5,296 nt of DNA, from NCBI GenBank assembly GCA_013214425.1, contig JABSPN010000241.1, forward strand, positions 1 through 5,296, written 5' to 3'. Positions within the stretch are counted from its first letter, which is position 1. Every line of letters begins with the position of its first letter. The translations under genes and the position numbers were made by a program. The DNA is from Flavobacteriaceae bacterium (GTDB taxonomy: Bacteria > Bacteroidota > Bacteroidia > Flavobacteriales > Flavobacteriaceae). This document shows positions 1 through 3,973 of this stretch, piece by piece. A model generated the notes under the pieces. The model was given only the letters and a program-made list of their open reading frames with translations. It made no database searches and had not been told where the DNA came from.

Positions 1-403
1 TTCTGAAATAATGTTTAATTCCTAAATTGAGTAGAATGGTGGATGTTGCAATGGAAAAACTTTTACAGTCAATCCCTTTTTTTCTCCAATACCAGGAACA
101 GGCCAGACTTCTTAATAATTGATCACTTTTATCCAACTTGTATTGGAAGTTATTGTATAAAAAGTCGTGAATTCTATTTACAGTTTGGGCTAAAGATCTT
201 TGTTGCAATACCTTTGCAATTTTCTTTCCTTGTAATTGATACTTAAAAGAAATCTTACGCATTTCTACAAGTGTATCATAGGTGTCTTTTGCATCTGGAA
301 GAAAAGTTTTTTTGCAAGTAACCTTTGGGAAAAGGTTATCGAATTCTTTACCACTTTTTACTTTACGTCTTAATCTTTTTTCTTCGTCACTGTAGCTACT
401 CAT
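1..403 (-). CDS. Transglutaminase-like (papain-fold) protein, N-terminal 134 aa, partial at the left edge
   Basis: The minus-strand frame is open from ATG at 403-401 to the edge, so the C-terminus is missing. The start is well supported: an in-frame TGA lies at 413-415, three codons upstream. The first 60 residues are charged and look soluble, with no signal peptide or membrane segment. Residues about 75-95 (VNRIHDFLYNNFQYKLD) resemble the helix before the active site in transglutaminase-like proteins. Residues 104-128 contain WYWRKKGIDCKSFS followed by the hydrophobic helix TILLNLGI. Cys113 in GIDCKS fits the nucleophilic cysteine at the start of the core helix of that fold. The His and Asp of the triad would lie outside the window. 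From memory, similar proteins of unknown role occur in flavobacterial accessory regions, some phage- or element-like. The substrate and reaction are unknown. Other papain-fold cysteine peptidases are possible. Confidence 0.72.
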   Translation of the reverse strand, partial: MSSYSDEEKRLRRKVKSGKEFDNLFPKVTCKKTFLPDAKDTYDTLVEMRKISFKYQLQGKKIAKVLQQRSLAQTVNRIHDFLYNNFQYKLDKSDQLLRSLACSWYWRKKGIDCKSFSIATSTILLNLGIKHYFR

Positions 404-532
404 ATCAAATTGTCAATGAACTTAATCTGAGCGCAAGTAACTATATGATTAACTAGCGATTTTTTGAAAATGAAGGCTTTGACCTTGTTTTGGTGTATTT
501 TCCTTGTTTTTAAATAAAAAAAGAGAAAACAT

Positions 533-564
533 CAAACTAAAACATGTTTTTCATTCCCTACAAT
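533..564 (-). promoter_or_regulatory. Putative Bacteroidota-type promoter for the transglutaminase-like gene
   Basis: On the minus strand, TTG (563-561) is followed 20 nt later by TTAGTTTG (540-533). The known Bacteroidota primary sigma factor consensus is TTTG near -33 and TAnnTTTG near -7, about 19-21 nt apart. The -7 box here matches five of six fixed bases. Transcription would start near 526, giving a leader of about 120 nt before the ATG at 403. The -33 box lies inside the left 23-bp repeat and between two CCCTACA copies, so a protein bound there could control the promoter. This is a motif match only. Confidence 0.35.
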
Positions 565-570
565 CCCTAC
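548..570. repeat. Left arm of a perfect 23-bp inverted repeat (two CCCTACA copies)
   Basis: Positions 548-570 are the exact reverse complement of 795-817, with 224 bp between the arms. The core reads CCCTACAATCCCTAC, so the arm contains two CCCTACA motifs starting at 556 and 565, one 9-bp step apart (the second copy ends at 571). A perfect 23-bp match this close is not expected by chance. It could be a duplicated operator, the outer stem of a large hairpin or cruciform, or an element end. No target-site duplication flanks the arms. Confidence 0.9.
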
Positions 571-626
571 AAGAGATTAAATATCTATAAATCAAATAAT
601 TAATATTAAAAATAAGTAGTAAATAG
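571..626. other. Extremely AT-rich tract inside the inverted repeat
   Basis: Only 7 of these 56 bases are G or C (12.5%). The tract sits between the left inverted-repeat arm and the first cluster of TGTAGG copies. A low-GC tract beside iterons is the usual layout of a melting region in an iteron-type replication origin. It could equally be ordinary promoter-rich spacer DNA. No coding potential is seen. Confidence 0.45.
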
Positions 627-736
627 TGTAGGATAGTGTAGGAAGTTGTAGGGATTGATTTTTGAAGTCCTACAACATCCTACAAAATAGTCTTGATTTT
701 TAGGCTGTTATAAATGAGTTCCTACAATGTCCTACA
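627..736. repeat. Cluster of seven iteron-like TGTAGG/CCTACA repeats with 10-bp spacing
   Basis: Three TGTAGG copies begin at 627, 637 and 647. Two CCTACA copies (the reverse complement) begin at 669 and 679, and two more at 721 and 731. Within each cluster the step is exactly 10 bp, about one helical turn, so all copies would present to the same DNA face. With the two pairs in the flanking 23-bp arms there are eleven related sites between 556 and 809; the one starting at 794 reads AGTAGGG. Orientation by cluster, left to right, is forward, reverse, forward, forward, reverse (CCTACA taken as forward). This suggests cooperative binding by a sequence-specific protein acting as a Rep, repressor or recombination accessory factor. 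That protein is not identifiable here. Confidence 0.8.
637..684. repeat. Hairpin-forming inverted repeat within the iteron-like cluster
   Basis: Positions 637-652 and 669-684 pair over 15 of 16 positions, with one mismatch, around a 16-nt loop at 653-668. The arms are TGTAGGAAGTTGTAGG and CCTACAACATCCTACA. There is no T-run immediately after either arm, so this is not a typical intrinsic terminator. It may be two facing binding-site pairs, or a structure used in single-stranded DNA or RNA. Confidence 0.6.
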
Positions 737-794
737 GAGATAAAAACTATTAAAACACAGTAAATCAGGCATTTAAAGTTTTTAAATCAGTAGA

Positions 795-817
795 GTAGGG
801 ATTGTAGGGAATGAAAA
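795..817. repeat. Right arm of the perfect 23-bp inverted repeat (two TAGGG copies)
   Basis: This is the exact reverse complement of 548-570. It contains GTAGGGATTGTAGGG, in which the two TAGGG motifs again lie 9 bp apart, while the internal repeats step by 10 bp. The identity ends abruptly on both sides. The arm is therefore a discrete conserved unit rather than the remnant of a longer duplication. Confidence 0.9.
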
Positions 818-828
818 TCGATATTTTG
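802..828 (+). promoter_or_regulatory. Weak promoter-like motif facing right, towards the small membrane protein
   Basis: TTG (802-804) lies in the right inverted-repeat arm, at the same relative place as the TTG of the left-hand promoter. It is followed by ATATTTTG (821-828), a loose version of TAnnTTTG. The spacing is only 16 nt, shorter than the 19-21 nt usually seen, and the first two bases of the -7 box are swapped. It would start transcription near 835, about 95 nt before the ATG at 929. The argument rests mainly on symmetry with the left arm. Confidence 0.22.
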
Positions 829-832
829 ACTG

Positions 833-888
833 CTATTTTTTAAAAAAATAGTCGACAGCTGGTATAGTTTTATTCTTCTATACTGCAG
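833..888. repeat. Two adjacent short inverted repeats upstream of the small membrane ORF
   Basis: Positions 833-851 form a perfect 9-bp inverted repeat (CTATTTTTT and AAAAAATAG) around a single central A. Positions 859-888 form a weaker hairpin: CTG plus GTATAG (859-867) pairs with CTATAC and CAG (878-888), with a two-base bulge and a 10-nt loop. A run of six Ts follows at 891-896, so on the plus strand the second hairpin has the shape of a weak terminator or attenuator. The stem is AT-rich and its function is uncertain. Confidence 0.35.
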
Positions 889-928
889 ATTTTTTATCTT
901 TAGAGTCCCAAAACTTAATTTTAATTCT

Positions 929-1039
929 ATGGATAATCGTAAGCAAACTTTTGTTTACTGGTTAATTGTATGTTTGATATTGACCTTTTTGTTTTTACTT
1001 CTATATAGTGCATACAAGGTCACAAAAGAGATAATTTAG
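929..1039 (+). CDS. Putative 36-aa single-span membrane microprotein
   Basis: The ORF starts at ATG 929-931 and ends at TAG 1037-1039. It encodes a short polar N-terminus (MDNRKQ), one continuous hydrophobic stretch at about residues 7-28 (including VYWLIVCLILTFLFLLLY) and a basic tail (AYKVTKEII). This is the layout of a genuine single-pass membrane microprotein, and such a clean hydrophobic block with charged flanks is unlikely in random AT-rich DNA. The leader CTTAATTTTAATTCT has no Shine-Dalgarno, as is normal for Bacteroidota. I recognise no family. Possibilities include a small holin- or coat-like peptide of an element, a type I toxin-like peptide, or a regulator of a membrane complex. 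It lies on the side of the repeat region opposite the transglutaminase-like gene and is transcribed divergently from it. Confidence 0.5.
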   Translation: MDNRKQTFVYWLIVCLILTFLFLLLYSAYKVTKEII

Positions 1040-1043
1040 AATA

Positions 1044-1109
1044 ATGAACTCTGAGGATCATCATAACTTACATGATTTAATATCTCAGGATAGTTTGATT
1101 CTTTTCTAA
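1044..1109 (+). CDS. Possible 21-aa micro-ORF after the membrane microprotein
   Basis: ATG at 1044-1046 begins 4 bp after the stop of the 36-aa ORF, and the frame closes with TAA at 1107-1109. The product would be hydrophilic, acidic and histidine-bearing (starting MNSEDHHNLHDLISQD). The close spacing would allow translational coupling, which is the only reason to list it. An ORF this short arises easily by chance, and I recognise no family. Confidence 0.15.
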   Translation: MNSEDHHNLHDLISQDSLILF

Positions 1110-1260
1110 AAGCTATTACAATCAAATGGCAAAAATAAGTTTTGGGTGTTTTTACAAAGGTAAATATTGCCTTAATTCATTCGACGAGTGTTATTAATTT
1201 TTTCCTGTAATTGCAGTAAATAATAGGTAGTAAAGTCCCCTAATTCTTCCCCCAAAAATT
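1110..1260. other. AT-rich spacer with no recognisable feature
   Basis: Nothing convincing is seen on either strand in this stretch between the micro-ORFs and the tRNA terminator. The minus-strand frames are interrupted by frequent stops. There is no recognisable copy of the tRNA 3' end that would mark an attachment-site duplication. Confidence 0.4.
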
Positions 1261-1297
1261 AAAAACCGATGTAAATCAGTGAATTACAACGGTTTTT
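1261..1297 (-). terminator. Intrinsic terminator of the yqeY-tRNA-Arg transcript
   Basis: Arms 1284-1297 and 1261-1274 pair over 13 of 14 positions around a 9-nt loop (1275-1283). Read on the minus strand, the stem ends in CGGTTTTT and continues AATTTTT. It begins one base after the tRNA discriminator base. Because the 5' arm starts with a run of As, the hairpin is nearly symmetric and could also stop plus-strand transcription arriving from the left. It would then insulate the tRNA and division block from the accessory region. Confidence 0.85.
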
Positions 1298-1298
1298 G

Positions 1299-1372
1299 TG
1301 ACCCCGAAGGGAGTCGAACCCCCAACCGCTGGAGCCGAAATCCAGTGCTCTATCCAGTTGAGCTACGGGGCC
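1299..1372 (-). tRNA. tRNA-Arg (anticodon UCG)
   Basis: The 74-nt minus-strand sequence folds into a full cloverleaf. The acceptor stem is GGCCCCG with CGGGGTC (one G-U pair). The D stem is GCTC/GAGC, and the anticodon stem is CTGGA/TCCAG with loop TTTCGGC. The T arm contains GGTTCGACTCC-type sequence with the invariant TTCGA. The anticodon is at 1338-1336 and reads UCG, decoding CGA arginine codons. The discriminator base is A at 1299. CCA is not encoded, so it would be added after transcription. Only 5 bp separate it from the yqeY stop, so it is probably cut out of a yqeY transcript. Confidence 0.97.
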
Positions 1373-1377
1373 ATTAT

Positions 1378-1830
1378 TTAAGCCATTAAAATACGCTTAA
1401 CCACTGTAGAAATTAACTTTCCATCTGCCTGTCCTGCTAACTCTTTGGAGACAATCCCCATGACTTTACCCATATCTTTCATTCCGTCTGCTCCTGTAGC
1501 TTCAATAGTTTGCACAACTACCTTCTCTACTTCTTCTTCTGAAAGTTGCTCTGGTAAAAACTTAGCAATCACTTCTGCTTGTGCTAATTCTGGCTCTGCC
1601 AAATCTGCTCTATTTTGTTCAGTAAAAATAGCTGCACTATCTTTTCGTTGCTTTACTAGCTTTTGTAAAATCTTAATTTCATCTGCTTCCGATAATTCTT
1701 CTTTAGCTCCGCTCTCTGTTTGCGCTAATAAAATAGCCGATTTAATTGCTCTTAATGACGTTAATGTCACTTGATCTTTAGCCTTCATCGCCTCTTTCAT
1801 GGCTGTCATGATTTCTTGTTGTAAGCTCAT
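1378..1830 (-). CDS. yqeY: GatB/YqeY domain-containing protein
   Basis: This is a 150-aa cytosolic protein of normal length for the family. YqeY proteins are free-standing relatives of the C-terminal tRNA-binding tail of GatB, the amidotransferase subunit that makes Gln-tRNA or Asn-tRNA. A role in tRNA or aminoacyl-tRNA metabolism is inferred for the family rather than proven. Family features visible are LRAIKSAI (26-33), a long charged helix with KLVKQRKDSAAIF (57-69), FLPEQLSEEE (91-100), GMKDMGKVMG (116-125) and the ending ADGKLISTVVKRIL (135-148). The start MSLQQEIM is typical; upstream is the A-rich leader AAAAAGTAAAAAA with no Shine-Dalgarno. A strong terminator separates it from ftsZ, so it has its own promoter in the roughly 40-bp gap or depends on readthrough. 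The tRNA-Arg follows directly. Confidence 0.95.
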   Translation of the reverse strand: MSLQQEIMTAMKEAMKAKDQVTLTSLRAIKSAILLAQTESGAKEELSEADEIKILQKLVKQRKDSAAIFTEQNRADLAEPELAQAEVIAKFLPEQLSEEEVEKVVVQTIEATGADGMKDMGKVMGIVSKELAGQADGKLISTVVKRILMA

Positions 1831-1866
1831 TTTTTTACTTTTTAAAACTGGAAACGAATATAATAC

Positions 1867-1901
1867 AAAAAACTCGGATAATTAATACAATTATCCGAGT
1901 T
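1867..1901 (-). terminator. Strong intrinsic terminator after ftsZ
   Basis: Positions 1871-1883 and 1889-1901 form a perfect 13-bp stem (AACTCGGATAATT and its complement) with a 5-nt loop. On the minus strand the stem ends in GTT followed by TTTT. It begins 24 bp past the ftsZ stop codon and ends the division transcript before yqeY. Confidence 0.93.
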
Positions 1902-1924
1902 AGAAATTAACCTGAGTTACAGTT

Positions 1925-3931
1925 TTAATCTACATTATCATGTAGAAAAGAGTTATTTGAACGTAACTGTATGTCATCGTTGCTATCTGTTCCTAAAGAC
2001 ATTCTTGAACTAGAATCTTCAGATGAAGGTTGTGTTTCATCTAAATCGATCCCTTGTCGTTTATAAGCAGGCTCTTTTTCAATCTCATCAATCTTTGACG
2101 AGTTATTTCTAAACTTATAATTAAACTCCTTCATCTTCTTTCTTCTCTCATCTGCTCTGTTCTTTAAAATATCTTCTATGGAGCTATTCATTGGGCTTAC
2201 ATCCCCTTCTTCTAACGGAGCTTCTTCTGTTTTAGTATCGGTATCTTCTACAATCTTTTTCTCAAAAACCAATTCTTCTTCTACTAAGGTCTCTTCTTGC
2301 TTCTCAACACTCGCTTCTGTTAATTGGTCTTCCATATCCATATAATTCTCTAATGAATACTTCACCACACCATCGAGCGTATGCTCAGTTACAGGAATTA
2401 CTTCAATTGCATCTTTCACCTCTATTTCTTTGATTTCATCATCTGTTAAATCAAATACAATTGGCGCTTCATCTTCTCCTGAGGTACCCTCTGTTTCAGC
2501 TTCAGCTTTTGTTTCACTAAAGGGTAAATCAAACCGTAATTCAAACTGATCTTCCTCCTGAACAAATTCTGGCTCATTGACTTCAATTTCTGTCACACTT
2601 TCGTTAGACACTGGTGTAATAATGAAATCATCGATTGCAGAAGTAACTGCAGCAGGTGCTAACACTTCCTCGTATACGACATCAATATCTCTTATTAGAT
2701 CAGTAGTCGGAATTAAGTCCATTTCCATTTGGACTGCATTTTCCTCCTCTTCCTCATCTAATAAAGTATGTACGATCTTTTCTTCTGAAACTTCTTCTGT
2801 CGTTGTCTCTTCTAAAACAATTGGATCGTTCACCTCAAATTCAGCAATCTCAGTTGTTTCAGCAGTCAAATTCTTCACTACTTCTTGCTCATCTTCTAAA
2901 GAATGAATGATCTTTTTTGCTTCAGTATTGGTGATTTCATTTTGTTGATCGATATCAAATCCTGTAGCGATAATCGTAACAGAGATCGCATCGGCTAATG
3001 TTTCATCTTCTCCAACACCCATAATAATGTTAGCACCATTACCTGCCTCACTCTGAATATGATCATTAATTTCACCAATCTCATCAATTGTGATTTCTTC
3101 TGTTCCTGAGACGATTAATAACAAGACATTCTTAGCGCCTGTAATTTTATTATCGTTCAATAACGGAGAATCTAATGCTTTTATAATGGCTTCTTGAGCT
3201 CTGTTTTCTCCTGAAGCGTTTGAAGAACCCATAATCGCTGTACCACTGTTTGAAAGTACAGTTTTGGCATCTCTAAGGTCAATATTTTGTGTATAGTGAT
3301 GCGTAATTACCTCTGCAATTCCTCTTGCTGCAGTCGATAATACTTCATCTGCTTTCGAGAATCCTGCTTTAAATCCTAGATTACCGTATACTTCCCTAAG
3401 TTTATTGTTGTTAATAACAACAAGCGAATCAACATGTCTTCTCAATTTCTCTACTCCTAATTGCGCTTGTTCATTACGCATTTTCCCTTCAAACTGAAAC
3501 GGTACTGTTACAATACCTACAGTAAGAATATCCAGTTCTTTTGCCATTTTAGCAATCACTGGTGCAGCACCTGTTCCTGTGCCACCACCCATACCAGCAG
3601 TGATAAAAACCATCTTGGTGTTAGTCTCTAACATGGCTTTAATATCTTCCAGGCTCTCAACGGCTGCTTTTTCTCCAACTTCTGGATTTGCTCCTGCACC
3701 TAATCCTTCTGTTAGTGAAACTCCCAGTTGAATTTTAATTGGCACAGCGCTATTTTCCAGAGCTTGAGCATCTGTATTACAAATGACAAAGTCTACCCCA
3801 TTAATGCCTTGCTGAAACATGTGATTGATGGCATTGCTTCCGCCCCCTCCAACGCCAATTACTTTAATTACATTCGATTGGTTTTTAGGCATGTCGAATG
3901 AAATATCATTAAAATCTGTTTCGTTACTCAT
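1925..3931 (-). CDS. ftsZ: Cell division protein FtsZ with long acidic C-terminal extension
   Basis: FtsZ is the tubulin-like GTPase that polymerises into the cytokinetic ring. At 668 aa it is far longer than the roughly 383 aa of E. coli FtsZ, but long forms are usual in flavobacteria. The GTPase core spans residues about 20-330: GVGGGGSNA (26-34), the tubulin signature GGGTGTG (115-121), and the catalytic T7 loop NIDLRD (216-221) with Asp218 and Asp221. Residues about 340-620 form a low-complexity, Glu/Asp-rich, presumably disordered linker containing FDLPF (467-471). A basic segment RRKKMKEFNYKFR (596-608) follows. PAYKRQ (621-626) resembles the FtsA-binding PAFLRKQ peptide of E. coli. The protein ends SFLHDNVD. 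The start MSNETDFNDISFDMPKNQSN fits flavobacterial relatives. It lies 42 bp after ftsA and probably shares its transcript. Confidence 0.99.
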   Translation of the reverse strand: MSNETDFNDISFDMPKNQSNVIKVIGVGGGGSNAINHMFQQGINGVDFVICNTDAQALENSAVPIKIQLGVSLTEGLGAGANPEVGEKAAVESLEDIKAMLETNTKMVFITAGMGGGTGTGAAPVIAKMAKELDILTVGIVTVPFQFEGKMRNEQAQLGVEKLRRHVDSLVVINNNKLREVYGNLGFKAGFSKADEVLSTAARGIAEVITHHYTQNIDLRDAKTVLSNSGTAIMGSSNASGENRAQEAIIKALDSPLLNDNKITGAKNVLLLIVSGTEEITIDEIGEINDHIQSEAGNGANIIMGVGEDETLADAISVTIIATGFDIDQQNEITNTEAKKIIHSLEDEQEVVKNLTAETTEIAEFEVNDPIVLEETTTEEVSEEKIVHTLLDEEEEENAVQMEMDLIPTTDLIRDIDVVYEEVLAPAAVTSAIDDFIITPVSNESVTEIEVNEPEFVQEEDQFELRFDLPFSETKAEAETEGTSGEDEAPIVFDLTDDEIKEIEVKDAIEVIPVTEHTLDGVVKYSLENYMDMEDQLTEASVEKQEETLVEEELVFEKKIVEDTDTKTEEAPLEEGDVSPMNSSIEDILKNRADERRKKMKEFNYKFRNNSSKIDEIEKEPAYKRQGIDLDETQPSSEDSSSRMSLGTDSNDDIQLRSNNSFLHDNVD

Positions 3932-3973
3932 AATAATTACCCCGATTATTTATTTTTCCCCAATTACTTTATG

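Noticed and set aside
43..246. Plus-strand ORF of 67 aa
   Set aside because: It lies wholly opposite the minus-strand transglutaminase-like frame, which has a recognisable motif and a well-supported start. The 67-aa product resembles no family.
556..809. CRISPR array
   Set aside because: The repeated unit is only 6-7 bp, occurs in both orientations and steps by 9-10 bp, with no spacer-length unique segments of regular size.
548..817. MITE or small insertion sequence bounded by the 23-bp inverted repeats
   Set aside because: The bases flanking the two arms (ending CATGT on the left, starting TCGAT on the right) show no target-site duplication, and no transposase fragment lies inside. The arms also share their motif with the internal repeats, which fits binding sites better than transposon ends.
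1040..1298. Degenerate transposase or integrase remnant on the minus strand
   Set aside because: All minus-strand frames contain frequent stops and no segment resembled a recombinase motif.
1445..1774. Plus-strand ORF of 109 aa
   Set aside because: It is the antisense shadow of yqeY, with a Ser/Ala/Thr-rich translation typical of a complement frame.
1871..1901. The 13-bp perfect inverted repeat as a protein-binding operator for yqeY
   Set aside because: The T-run directly after the stem on the minus strand and its position just past the ftsZ stop make an intrinsic terminator the simpler explanation.
2577..2906. Plus-strand ORF of 109 aa
   Set aside because: It is an antisense shadow of the Glu-rich FtsZ linker: GAA/GAG codons read backwards give the Ser/Thr/Phe-rich product.
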